Source: CADCVT01 sp036389155 (GTDB lineage Bacteria > Actinomycetota > Thermoleophilia > Solirubrobacterales > Solirubrobacteraceae). Taken from it: a stretch of DNA of 64,000 nt. The stretch spans positions 1 through 64,000 of the forward strand of contig DASVQN010000043.1 in the NCBI GenBank assembly GCA_036389155.1, written 5' to 3'. Within the stretch, counting starts at the first letter, position 1. Each line of letters starts with the position of its first letter. The notes below the pieces were generated by a model. That model was not told the DNA's origin and made no database searches. It saw only the letters and a program-made list of their open reading frames with translations. This document shows positions 50,627-58,789 of this stretch, in pieces. The translations under genes and the position numbers were made by a program.

Positions 50627-53088
50627 CGGCGGCGCGCGGCGCGCCCCGGCGTGCACGTGCGGTACGCGCGCGTCGTCCTCACGACGCGCCCGCTGCGCAG
50701 GCGCGAGACGATCCTCACCACGTAGCGGCCCGCCGGCCTGCCGCGCAGGTCGACGCGGGCCTGGAACACGCCGCGCACGCGCCGGACCCGCACGCGCCGG
50801 CCCTGCACGAACACCCGCACGGATCGCACGCGCCGACCGCGGATCCGCTTCGCGGGGTGGATCGTGAAGTTGCGCCGGCTCTGGCAGGCGACGCGGGAGG
50901 TTCCCGTCCCGACCTGCACCGTCCGGTCGCAGCCCGCCAGCGTGACGGCCATCGAGACGTTGCTCTGCACGCGCAGGTCGACGTCGCAGCCGACGCGCGC
51001 CCGCGCGACGTCGATCGTCGCCGCGGCCACGTCGGTCGACGTCAGGTCGAGCCGGTTGGCCTTCGGCTCGGCGGGCGCGTCGCCCCAGCCGCGCGCGCGG
51101 CGCACGTAGGCGAGCGCCGGGTGCGAGCCGCCGGTGAGCGTCCCGCCGCCCTGCTCCTCGTCCAGCAGCGGCGGGTCGCCGACGCCGAACGCGTGCGAGC
51201 GCGCGTCGATCGTCCCGGTCCCCGCTCCCTCCTTGAGCCGCAGGTCCGACAGCCAGTACGCGTGGTCCCCCGGCCCGACCGGCGCGGCCTGCTCGCCGCG
51301 GTCGACGACGTACGTGACGTGCGGCGGGTCGCGGTCGACGCGGTGCTCGCCGAGGAACGCCGTCGCCGGGCCGTACTCGTCGTTGTTGCCGAGCGTGATG
51401 TGCCCGCCCGGGTTGAACAGCCACCAGTCGTAGCGCAGCCCTGTCGCGTTCATCTCGTCGTGCGCCTGCTGGGCGAGCGCCGGGTCGACGAGCTCGTCCT
51501 GCCCGACGTACCACGCCATCACGGGGATGTTGCGCAGCCCGGGGAGGAACTGCGCGTCGCCGAACAGCGGTCCGACGATGGGGAACGCGCGGGCGAAGAG
51601 GTCGGGCCAGCGGCCGCCGAGGCGGTACGTCCCCTCGCCGCCCATCGAGTAGCCGCTCACCGCCGCCCAGCCGGGGTCGAGGTCGTAGTGGCGCGCGACG
51701 TCGGCCCACATCTCGAAGACGTCGGCCTCCGCGTAGCCCATGTACTGGCCGTCGGGGCCGCGGCCGAGCGGCGAGGCGACGATCGACCCGGCGCCGCGCT
51801 CGCCGAACTGCTCGGCGTTGCGGCTGCCCAGGAACTCGTTGTGGTTGGCCGAGAGGCCGTGCATCGCCAGCGTCATCCCGTAGCCGCGCGCGGGCGGTGG
51901 CTTCTTCGGCACGTACAGCGCGTAGGGCTGCAGCTGCCCGACGAAGCGGCCGGTGCACGGCGGCGGGTCGTCGCCGGCGGTCACGTTGGCGGTCAGGCAC
52001 TTGACGTCGTGGTTGACTCCCGCGCCGAGGTCGAAGCGGCTGACGAGGATGCGGTTCAGGTGGCCGTCCTTCGGCACGCCGGAGTCGTCGCGCGCACCCG
52101 CCGCGAGCTTGGCGAAGTCGACGTCGGCCGCGAACGCGCTGACGTCGCCGGCGGCGAGCGCGTCGCCCTGCGCTCGCTCGCGCCACCAGGCGCCGTCGGC
52201 CTTCACCAGCGCGCCGCCCTCGACGATCGTGTTGGCGATTCCCGGGTCGTTGATCTTCGGGAGCGGCTCGTTGCCGCGGAAGGCGACGTTGAAGAGCGCG
52301 GCGCGCGACGGCGAGGCGCCGCCCGGCGTGGTCGCCGAGGCGGGGCCGGGGCTCGGCGCGAGGTACGCGTCGCCGCTCCACAGCCCGACGCCGGCCGCCA
52401 TGCGCACGGTGCCGGTGCCCGGGTCCCACGCCGCGTGCGGGATCCGCACGTCGAACTGGCGGCGCCGCGCGTCGAGGGCCGCGGTGGGCGACGGCGAGCG
52501 CGGCGTGCCGGTCGCCGCGTCGACGAGCTCCGCCGTCGCGCCGTGGACCGTGAGGAACAGCTCGGCCGGCGAGCTGACGCCGGCCCCGTGCGGCCACGGC
52601 CGGGGCGCGGCGGACGTGCCGAGCGCGATCGTGAACGCGGTCTGCTCGAGATCGGCGAGCGTGTTGAGCGTGACGCGGAACGCGGTCGCGTCCGCGAGCC
52701 GCTTGACGCGCAGCTCGACCAGGTCGGCGGCGTTGCTCGCGAATTTCTTGTCGGTCGGATAGGTGAGCGTGCCGTGCCTGGGCGAGAAGAGGAACTCGAG
52801 GCCGTTCTGCGGGTCGCTCGGGTCCTCGGCCCCGGCGCCGCCGTGGTCGTCGTAGAGGAAGTCCTGGTAGAGGAACTCGCCGTCGCGGTAGGAGGTCGCG
52901 CCGGAGACGAGGATCGGGTCGGCGCGCCACGGCGCGGCGTTCTCGAGCTGCGGCGCGGAGGCGGCGGGCGCGTAGAGCGTGTCCGGCCCGGGCCGGTGGC
53001 CGGTGGCGACCTGCGGGAGCGAGGCGGCGTGGGCAGGCGTCGCGGCGAGCGCCCCTGCCACGACCGCCGAGAGGACGATCGGGCGCAT
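50623..53088 (-). CDS. Secreted esterase/depolymerase-like protein with basic C-terminal domain
   Basis: 821 residues. Signal peptide (MRPIVLSAVVAGALAATPAHA), then a beta-rich domain of about 220 residues like the glucodextranase/DOMON-type module (LFSPRHGTLTYPTDKKFASN). Next is an alpha/beta hydrolase domain: LAMHGLSANHNEFLG, nucleophile AVSGYSMGGEGTYRLGG, acid MAWYVGQDELVDP, His in NPGGHITLGN. It ends in a Cys-paired, very basic beta domain (RIRGRRVRSVRVFVQGRR). It resembles polyester/PHB-depolymerase-type esterases; the substrate is unproven. Its ATG lies inside the operator shared with the divergent TetR. Confidence 0.85.
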   Translation of the reverse strand: MRPIVLSAVVAGALAATPAHAASLPQVATGHRPGPDTLYAPAASAPQLENAAPWRADPILVSGATSYRDGEFLYQDFLYDDHGGAGAEDPSDPQNGLEFLFSPRHGTLTYPTDKKFASNAADLVELRVKRLADATAFRVTLNTLADLEQTAFTIALGTSAAPRPWPHGAGVSSPAELFLTVHGATAELVDAATGTPRSPSPTAALDARRRQFDVRIPHAAWDPGTGTVRMAAGVGLWSGDAYLAPSPGPASATTPGGASPSRAALFNVAFRGNEPLPKINDPGIANTIVEGGALVKADGAWWRERAQGDALAAGDVSAFAADVDFAKLAAGARDDSGVPKDGHLNRILVSRFDLGAGVNHDVKCLTANVTAGDDPPPCTGRFVGQLQPYALYVPKKPPPARGYGMTLAMHGLSANHNEFLGSRNAEQFGERGAGSIVASPLGRGPDGQYMGYAEADVFEMWADVARHYDLDPGWAAVSGYSMGGEGTYRLGGRWPDLFARAFPIVGPLFGDAQFLPGLRNIPVMAWYVGQDELVDPALAQQAHDEMNATGLRYDWWLFNPGGHITLGNNDEYGPATAFLGEHRVDRDPPHVTYVVDRGEQAAPVGPGDHAYWLSDLRLKEGAGTGTIDARSHAFGVGDPPLLDEEQGGGTLTGGSHPALAYVRRARGWGDAPAEPKANRLDLTSTDVAAATIDVARARVGCDVDLRVQSNVSMAVTLAGCDRTVQVGTGTSRVACQSRRNFTIHPAKRIRGRRVRSVRVFVQGRRVRVRRVRGVFQARVDLRGRPAGRYVVRIVSRLRSGRVVRTTRAYRTCTPGRAARRR

Positions 53089-53106
53089 GTACCTCTAAGG
53101 TACATG
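53086..53106. promoter_or_regulatory. TetR-type operator overlapping the esterase start
   Basis: Perfect 8-bp arms CATGTACC (53086-53093) and GGTACATG (53099-53106), 5-bp centre. The left arm contains the esterase ATG. TACCTT (minus) and TAAGGT (plus), both within 53096-53103, can serve as back-to-back -10 boxes. Confidence 0.75.
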
Positions 53107-53110
53107 AGGC

Positions 53111-53779
53111 ATGGCCGTCGCGCTCCGCACCGACGAGACCGCGCGCGGGCAGCGTTCGCGGCTGCTGGCGGCGATGGGCGACGTCGTCGCCGCGAAGGGC
53201 TACGCGGCCGCGACCGTGGCCGACGTCGTGCGCGCCGCGGGCGTCAGCCGGACCACCTTCTACGAGCTCTTCCGCTCGAAGGAGGACTGCTTCCTGCAGG
53301 CCTATCGCGACGGCGTCGACGCGCTGATCGACGACGTCCGCGCGGCCGTGCGGGCGACCGAGGGCGACTGGCGCGAGCAGCTGCGCGCGGGCATGCGCGC
53401 GTACCTCGCCTCGCTCGCCGACGACCGGCGCTTCGCGCGCACCTACCTGCTCGAGATCCACGGCGCCGGCGAGGCCGCGCTCGACGCGCGCGCGGACGCC
53501 CTGCGCCGCTTCGCCGACCGCTACCACGCGACCTACGAGCAGGCGCGCTCGGGCGACCCTTCGCTCCGCGAGCCGAGCGCGGACGCGCTGCTCGTCCTGT
53601 GCTCGGGCACCGAGCAGCTCGTGGCCGAGCGCCTGCGCCGCGACGAGCCCATCGCCGACCTCGAGGACGTCTTCTGCACCTGCGCCGAGGCGGTGCTCCT
53701 GCACCGCCCAAACCCTCAACCACCCTACGAAAAGTGCCAGGCACCGTGCCAGGCACCTGATGACTATCGGGAGCCCTGA
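53111..53779 (+). CDS. TetR-family repressor with repeat-derived C-terminal tail
   Basis: 222 residues. HTH domain: SRLLAAMGDVVAAKGYAAATV then VVRAAGVSRTTFYELFRSKED. The C-terminal ligand domain is helical to about residue 195. The last 20 residues (EKCQAPCQAPDDYREP) come from two copies of a short palindromic repeat at 53734-53756, probably inserted or slipped into the gene end. It is divergent from the esterase and overlaps the acyl-CoA dehydrogenase start (TGATG), so it may control both. Confidence 0.92.
   Translation: MAVALRTDETARGQRSRLLAAMGDVVAAKGYAAATVADVVRAAGVSRTTFYELFRSKEDCFLQAYRDGVDALIDDVRAAVRATEGDWREQLRAGMRAYLASLADDRRFARTYLLEIHGAGEAALDARADALRRFADRYHATYEQARSGDPSLREPSADALLVLCSGTEQLVAERLRRDEPIADLEDVFCTCAEAVLLHRPNPQPPYEKCQAPCQAPDDYREP
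53734..53756. repeat. Two tandem copies of palindrome GTGCCAGGCAC
   Basis: Copies at 53734-53744 and 53746-53756 separated by one base, preceded by AAAA. This resembles REP-like intergenic repeats of bacteria. Here it lies at the 3' end of the tetR coding region. Confidence 0.65.
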
Positions 53780-54918
53780 TGGATCTCAGCTTCAACGAGC
53801 AGGAGGCCGCGTTCCGCGACGAGCTGCGCGCCTGGCTGGCCGACAACCCCGCGGGCGACGCGCCCGAGGACGAGGACTCGCAGTACGCGTGGCGCCGCGA
53901 CTGGCAGCGCCGCCTGAACGAGGGCCGCTGGGCCGGCGTCCACTGGCCGGAGGAGTACGGCGGCCGCGGCGCCTCGCTGATGGAGACCGCGATCTTCTTC
54001 GAGGAGATGGGCAAGGCCGGCGCGCCGCTGCCCGCGAACGTCCTCGGTCTGCTGCTCGCCGGGCCGACGATCATGGTCTGGGGCAGCGACGAGCAGAAGG
54101 ACCGCTACCTCGCGCCGATTCTCTCCGCCGACGAGATCTGGTGCCAGGGCTTCTCCGAGCCCGACGCCGGCTCGGACCTCGCCGCGCTCAAGACGCGCGC
54201 GGTCAAGGACGGGGACGAGTGGGTCGTCACCGGCCAGAAGGTGTGGACCTCCGGCGCGCAGTACTCCAAGTGGTGCATGCTCGTCGCGCGCACCGACCAG
54301 GACGCGCCGAAGCACAAGGGCCTCAGCTACTTCCTGATGGACATGGAGCAGGACGCCGTCCAGGTGCGCCCGCTCACCCAGATCACCGGCGACCCCGAGT
54401 TCAACGAGCTCTTCATCGAGGAGGCGCGGATCCCCGACGAGAACCTCCTCGGCGGGGTCGGGAACGGCTGGAAGGTCGCGCTGACCACGCTCATGAACGA
54501 GCGGGCCGGGCTCGGCTTCTTCCTCCAGGTCCGTCTGCGCCAGCTCCTCGACGACCTCTTCGACGAGGCGCTGAAGACCGGCCTGCTCGACGACCCGCGC
54601 GTCGCGGACAAGCTCGCCGAGCTGCACGTGCGCACGGAGATCCTGCGCCTGACCGCCTACCGCGGCCTGAGCGTGATCGAGCAGTACGGGCAGCCGGGCC
54701 CGGAGGGCTCGCTCGTCAAGTGGCTGTGGAGCGAGACGAACCAGATGCTGACGCAGCTCGCGCCCGAGATCGTCGGGCCGGACGCGCTGACCGGCGGCAC
54801 GCAGTGGGCCTACGAGCTGCTGCGCGCCCGCGGCAACACCATCGAGGGCGGGACGACCGAGATCCTGCGCAACATCGTCGCCGAGCGCGTGCTCGGCCTG
54901 CCCCGCGCGGGCCGGTAG
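53779..54918 (+). CDS. Acyl-CoA dehydrogenase, subunit 1 of a pair
   Basis: 379 residues. WAGVHWPEEYGGRG, the FAD/substrate segment CQGFSEPDAGSDLAALKTRA and TGQKVWTSGAQYSKW are standard. The C-terminal FAD motif RGNTIEGGTTEILRNIVAERVLGLPR is complete. Actinobacteria use such FadE pairs as heteromers on unusual or ring-type acyl-CoAs, including steroids. The partner gene follows after 12 bp; the substrate is unknown. Its ATG overlaps the tetR stop. Confidence 0.93.
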   Translation: MDLSFNEQEAAFRDELRAWLADNPAGDAPEDEDSQYAWRRDWQRRLNEGRWAGVHWPEEYGGRGASLMETAIFFEEMGKAGAPLPANVLGLLLAGPTIMVWGSDEQKDRYLAPILSADEIWCQGFSEPDAGSDLAALKTRAVKDGDEWVVTGQKVWTSGAQYSKWCMLVARTDQDAPKHKGLSYFLMDMEQDAVQVRPLTQITGDPEFNELFIEEARIPDENLLGGVGNGWKVALTTLMNERAGLGFFLQVRLRQLLDDLFDEALKTGLLDDPRVADKLAELHVRTEILRLTAYRGLSVIEQYGQPGPEGSLVKWLWSETNQMLTQLAPEIVGPDALTGGTQWAYELLRARGNTIEGGTTEILRNIVAERVLGLPRAGR

Positions 54919-54930
54919 GAGGAACGGAAG

Positions 54931-55944
54931 ATGCGATTCACGCTGTCCGAGGACCAGCAGGAGATCAAGCGCACGGCGAAGGACCTGCTCGCGTCGCGCT
55001 CGACGTGGGAGAAGGTCCGCACCAACGCCGAGGCGGGGCAGTACGACGACGCGCTCGCGCGCGAGCTGGCGGAGCTGGGCTGGCCCGGCATCGCCGTGAG
55101 CGAGGAGCACGGCGGCCAGGGGCTCGGGATCGTCGAGCTGGCCGCGCTGCTCGAGGAGCTCGGCTACGCGTGCGCGACGGTGCCGTTCCTCGGCACGGTC
55201 TGCGCGGCGCTCGTCATCGAGCATGCGGGGTCGACCGAGCAGCAGGCCGAGTGGCTGCCGCGCCTGGCCAGCGGGGAGGCCCGCGGCGCGCTCGGCGCTC
55301 TGCGCGACGGCACGGCCGAGCTCGTGCCGGACGCCGACGGCGCGGACGTCGTCGTGCTCGCCGACCTCGCAGCGGCGAGCGCGACGCTCGTCGGCGGCGA
55401 CGCCGTCGAGCCCGTCGCGGCGATCGACCCGACCCGCCGCTACGGCCGCGTGGCGGCCGGCGGCGACGCGCTGCCCGGCGACGTCGCCGCGGGCGTCGAC
55501 CGCGCGCTCGTCGCGGTGTCGGCCGAGCTCGTCGGCGTGGCGCAGCGCGCGCTCGAGATGAGCGTGGAGTACGTCAAGGAGCGCAAGCAGTTCGGCGTCC
55601 CGGTCGGGACGTTCCAGGCCGTCCAGCACAAGGCCGCGCAGATGTTGCTCGACGCCGAGGGCGGCCGGTCGGCGACGTACTTCGCGGCCTGGGCCGCGGA
55701 CGCGGCGCCGGAGCAGCTGCCGGGCGCGGCGTCGATCGCCAAGGCGTGGACGTCGGACGCCGGCCGCTCGGCCACCGCGACGGCGATCCAGCTGCACGGC
55801 GGGATCGGCTTCACGTGGGAGGCCGACGTGCACTGGCTGTTCAAGCGCGCGCAGCTCGACGCCGCGTTCCTGGGCGGGACCGGCACGCACCGCGCGCGGA
55901 TCGCGAAGCTGGCCGCGCAGCAGCGGGAGACGGCGGTGGCCTAG
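54931..55944 (+). CDS. Acyl-CoA dehydrogenase, subunit 2 of a pair
   Basis: 337 residues with GGAGGAACGGA before the ATG. The N-terminal helical domain (MRFTLSEDQQEIKRTAKDLL, WPGIAVSEEHGGQGLG) and the C-terminal domain (VKERKQFGVPVGTFQAVQHKAAQ, IQLHGGIGFTWEADVHWLFKRAQ) are typical. The middle beta domain is shortened and divergent, as in the partner subunits of heteromeric FadEs. The stop overlaps the convergent pseudogene by 4 bp. Confidence 0.92.
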   Translation: MRFTLSEDQQEIKRTAKDLLASRSTWEKVRTNAEAGQYDDALARELAELGWPGIAVSEEHGGQGLGIVELAALLEELGYACATVPFLGTVCAALVIEHAGSTEQQAEWLPRLASGEARGALGALRDGTAELVPDADGADVVVLADLAAASATLVGGDAVEPVAAIDPTRRYGRVAAGGDALPGDVAAGVDRALVAVSAELVGVAQRALEMSVEYVKERKQFGVPVGTFQAVQHKAAQMLLDAEGGRSATYFAAWAADAAPEQLPGAASIAKAWTSDAGRSATATAIQLHGGIGFTWEADVHWLFKRAQLDAAFLGGTGTHRARIAKLAAQQRETAVA

Positions 55945-56472
55945 CGACGGGCCGTCGCGGCCGGCTCCGCGCCGGCGGCGCTCGGCGGCAGCCGCCCGAG
56001 CTTGCGGTGCTCCAGCCGCACCGCAAGCTCGAGGTGGCGTATCGCGTCGAAGACGCGCTCGAGGTTCTTCTCGGTCTCCCCGAAGTACTTCGAGACGACG
56101 CCGGCGAGGTCGATCCGGTACGCGACCGAGGCCGAGGTCGTCGGCGACCACGTGCGCCGCGCGCATCTCGACGAGGATCTCGTTGCCGCTCGCGTTCAGA
56201 CCCGGCGAGCTGTACCTGCACGGCCACGCCCCGGATGAACTTGTAGGTCACGATGATCGCGCCGGCCCAGTCGAGCATGTTGATCTGGCCGTCGAAGCGG
56301 TTCGCGTCGAGCTTGCCGTCGAGGATCGTCTGGCGCCAGGTCCCGTGTGCTCGACGACGTGGCTCTCGCGGGAGAACCCCGACGCCTCCGCGAAGAAGCC
56401 CGCGGGCTCGGCCGCGCCGAGAGCGAGCGAGGAGATGTAGGTGCCGACCGGAGTCTGGACGTCCGCAGCCAT
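55941..56472 (-). pseudogene. Decayed tail-tube gene fused to AAA+ ATPase remnants (eCIS-like)
   Basis: Pieced together on the minus strand in three frames. (1) 56472-56344: MAADVQTPVGTYISSLALG and SGFSRESHVVEH, the N-terminus of a contractile-tail tube protein. (2) 56344-56228, shifted: WRQTILDGKLDANRFDGQIN and YKFIRG, the tube C-terminal half. (3) from 56226, shifted again: WPCRYSSPGLNASGNEILVE ends the tube and runs straight into AHVVADDLGLG; then, shifted, YRIDLAGVVSKYFGETEKNL and RHLELAVRLEHRKLGRLP, two pieces of an AAA+ ATPase whose Walker A and B are gone. Each protein lost its middle. An AGAGAGG ribosome site still precedes the first ATG. Confidence 0.75.
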
Positions 56473-56513
56473 GTGGTGCCACCTCTCTTGAAGAAGGATC
56501 GAGTCGGTCCGTC

Positions 56514-57239
56514 TCAGCCCGCGGGCTGGTACTGGCTGATCAGGAAGGTCACGAACTCCCCCGGCTGGGCGAGCGCGACGCCGACGAGGATGTTGACCCG
56601 GCCGAGGTCGACGTCCTCGTCGGTGGTCGTCGTGGCGTCGCACCTGACGAAGAACGCCTCGCGCGGACTCGCGCCGAGCAGGGCGCCGCTCCGCCACACG
56701 ACCGTCAGGAAGTCGGAGACCGATGCCTGGAGGCGCTTCCAGAGGATCCAGTCGTTCGGCTCGAACACGGCCCACTGCGTTCCCTCGAGGATCGAGGCGC
56801 TGATGTAGGTGAGGAGCCGGCGGAGGTTGACGTACCGGGACTCGGGCTCGGCCTCGAGCGCGAGCGTCCGCGCGCCCCAGACCAGGATGCCCCGGCCGGG
56901 GAAGGACCGGATGCAGTTGAGGCCGGCGTCGTTCAGAGAGGCCTGCTCGGCGTCGCTCGTGTCGTACCCGAGGCCCAGCGCGCCGCGCAGCTCCTCGTTG
57001 GCGGGAGCCTTGAAGACGCCACGCTCCCGGTCGGTGCGCGCCCACACGCCGGCGACGTGACCGCACGGCGGCACCGCGATGGCCGCGCCTGCGAGCGGGT
57101 CCGCGACGGTGATCCACGGCCAGTAAAGGGTCGAGAACCTGCTGCGCGGCGGCCCCGCGTCGCTCGCGACCCAGGCCGCGACGACCGCCGTGGGGACGCC
57201 CGCGATGGGCGCGCCTGCCGCCGGGAGCTCCTCGATCAC
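56514..57239 (-). pseudogene. Truncated contractile tail sheath protein (eCIS-like remnant)
   Basis: Frame from GTG 57239. The first 20 residues VIEELPAAGAPIAGVPTAVV resemble the sheath N-terminus (..IEE.PsG..pI.gV.T...aF). They pass directly into the sheath C-terminal half: STLYWPWITVADP, VPPCGHVAGVWARTDRERGV, KAPANEELRGALGL, GRGILVWGARTLA, YVNLRRLLTYI, WAVFEPNDWILWKRL and FLISQYQPAG. Intact sheaths are about 350-500 residues; some 150 or more from the middle are missing. It is still an open frame of 241 residues, so a protein could be made, but assembly into a sheath is unlikely. It is followed after 41 bp by the tube remnant. Confidence 0.8.
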
Positions 57240-57266
57240 GAGGCAAGCTCTACCACGCCCGCGCCC

Positions 57267-57272
57267 TAGGAT
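57267..57272 (+). promoter_or_regulatory. Probable -10 element of the LtrA gene
   Basis: TAGGAT, 7 nt before GTG 57280; no ribosome site. Confidence 0.5.
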
Positions 57273-57279
57273 CGCCGGG

Positions 57280-58470
57280 GTGAGCTCCGCCTCCCCCACT
57301 CGCACCTCGAGGCTGGCGCCCGCGCTGCGCGAGAGCGCGCGCGTCAGCCCCCTGGAGCTGTTCTTCGACCTCGTCTTCGTGCTGGCGCTGACCCAGTGCA
57401 CGGCGCTGATGGCGGAGGAGCCGACGTGGGAGGGCCTTGCCAAGGCGCTGCTGATCCTCACGCTGCTGTGGTGGTCGTGGAGCGGCTACGCGTGGCTGAC
57501 GAGCGTGCTCGACCCGGAGGAGACGTCCGTCCGGCTCGTGATCTTCGCCGCGATGGCGGCGTTCCTGGTCGTCGCGCTCTGCGTCCCCGAGGCGTTCGAC
57601 GGCTCCGCCGTGCTCTTCGCCGGCGCGTACGGCGCGGTGCGCGCCGCGCACATCGGCCTGTTCGTGCTCGCGAGCCGCGACGACCCCGGGCTGCGCGCGT
57701 CGGTCATCGCGCTCGGGATGAGCACGGCGGTGTCCGTCGGCCTCCTGGCCGCGGCGTCGCTCTTCGACGGCACGGCGCAGGGCGCGATCTGGGCCGTCGC
57801 GATCGCGCTCGACCTCGGCGGCCCGTACTTCTTCGGGATCGACGGGTGGCGGATCGTCCCCGGGCACTTCGCCGAGCGCTTCGGCCTCATCATCCTCATC
57901 GCGCTCGGGGAGTCCGTGGTGGCGATCGGCGCCGGTGTCACGAGCGAGGTCGACGCGGGCATCGTCGCGGCCGCGGTGCTCGGGACCGTCGTCGCCGCGG
58001 CGATCTGGTGGCTGTACTTCGACGTCGTCGCGCTCGTCGCCGAGCGGCGGCTGAGCAACGCCGCGCCGGGGCGCGAGCAGAACGCGATCGGCCGCGACTC
58101 CTACGGCTACCTGCACCTGCCGATGGTCGCCGGGATCGTCCTCATCGCGCTCGGGATGAAGAAGACGCTCGGCCACGTCGGCGACCCGCTGAAGGACGTG
58201 CCCGCCGTCGCCATGCTCGGCGGCGCGTCGCTGTACCTGCTCGCGCACGTCGCCTTCCGCCTGCGCAACATCCACACGCTGAACCGCCAGCGCCTCGTGG
58301 TGGCCGTGCTGCTCGTCGCGCTGATCCCGCTCGCGCTCGAGATCGCCGCGCTCGCGACGCTCGCCGTCCTCGCCGGCGTCCTCGCGGCGCTGATCGCGTA
58401 CGAGGCGCTGCGGTTCTCCGAGGCTCGCGCGCGGCTGCGCTACCGGCTCCTGCACGACGTGCACGACTAG
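57280..58470 (+). CDS. LtrA-family (low-temperature requirement) membrane protein
   Basis: 396 residues from GTG. VSPLELFFDLVFVLALTQ is the LtrA family hallmark, followed by about ten membrane helices with GLIILIALGESVVAIGAG and RDSYGYLHLPMVAGIVLIALGMK. LtrA was named from Listeria growth at low temperature; the activity is unknown. A longer frame upstream would run antisense through the sheath remnant and is not used. A glutaredoxin-like gene follows after 12 bp. Confidence 0.92.
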   Translation: MSSASPTRTSRLAPALRESARVSPLELFFDLVFVLALTQCTALMAEEPTWEGLAKALLILTLLWWSWSGYAWLTSVLDPEETSVRLVIFAAMAAFLVVALCVPEAFDGSAVLFAGAYGAVRAAHIGLFVLASRDDPGLRASVIALGMSTAVSVGLLAAASLFDGTAQGAIWAVAIALDLGGPYFFGIDGWRIVPGHFAERFGLIILIALGESVVAIGAGVTSEVDAGIVAAAVLGTVVAAAIWWLYFDVVALVAERRLSNAAPGREQNAIGRDSYGYLHLPMVAGIVLIALGMKKTLGHVGDPLKDVPAVAMLGGASLYLLAHVAFRLRNIHTLNRQRLVVAVLLVALIPLALEIAALATLAVLAGVLAALIAYEALRFSEARARLRYRLLHDVHD

Positions 58471-58482
58471 GGTTCGCTGACT

Positions 58483-58785
58483 ATGAAGCTCTACATCTGC
58501 TGGGGCACGTTCCCCTCCCCGCGGCCGGGCGGGCACCCGTGCCGCAACGCGTACCACGCGCTCAAGGACGCGGGCCACGAGCCCGAGCTCGTCAAGTCGT
58601 ACGGTCTCGGGATCCTCCCCGACGGGCTCAACCGGACCGCGGGCCGCAAGCGCGCGAAGGAGCTGACCGGCGACTCCTGGGTGCCGGTCCTCGAGCTCGA
58701 CGACGGGACCGCGGTCTCCGGCTCGAAGGAGATCGCCGAGTGGGCGCGCGCGAACCCCGCGGGGAAGGCGGGCGCGGCCGCGTAG
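58483..58785 (+). CDS. Glutaredoxin/GST-N-like thioredoxin-fold protein
   Basis: 100 residues. MKLYICWGTFPSPRPGGHPC starts a thioredoxin fold with a single Cys (HPCRN) where glutaredoxins have C..C. The cis-Pro segment SWVPVLELDDG and the C-terminal SKEIAEWARANP match GST N-terminal domains. Likely binds a low-molecular-weight thiol. TAGGGT overlapping the LtrA stop lies 9 nt before the ATG. Confidence 0.82.
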   Translation: MKLYICWGTFPSPRPGGHPCRNAYHALKDAGHEPELVKSYGLGILPDGLNRTAGRKRAKELTGDSWVPVLELDDGTAVSGSKEIAEWARANPAGKAGAAA

Positions 58786-58789
58786 CCGC

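Noticed and set aside
53734..53756. Palindromic repeats as insertion-sequence ends
   Set aside because: No transposase frame, no target duplication and only 23 bp long.
55841..56482. 213-residue minus-strand open frame taken as an intact gene
   Set aside because: Only its middle third is coding-like (tube segment); the ends are other frames of the decayed tube/AAA locus and of fadE.
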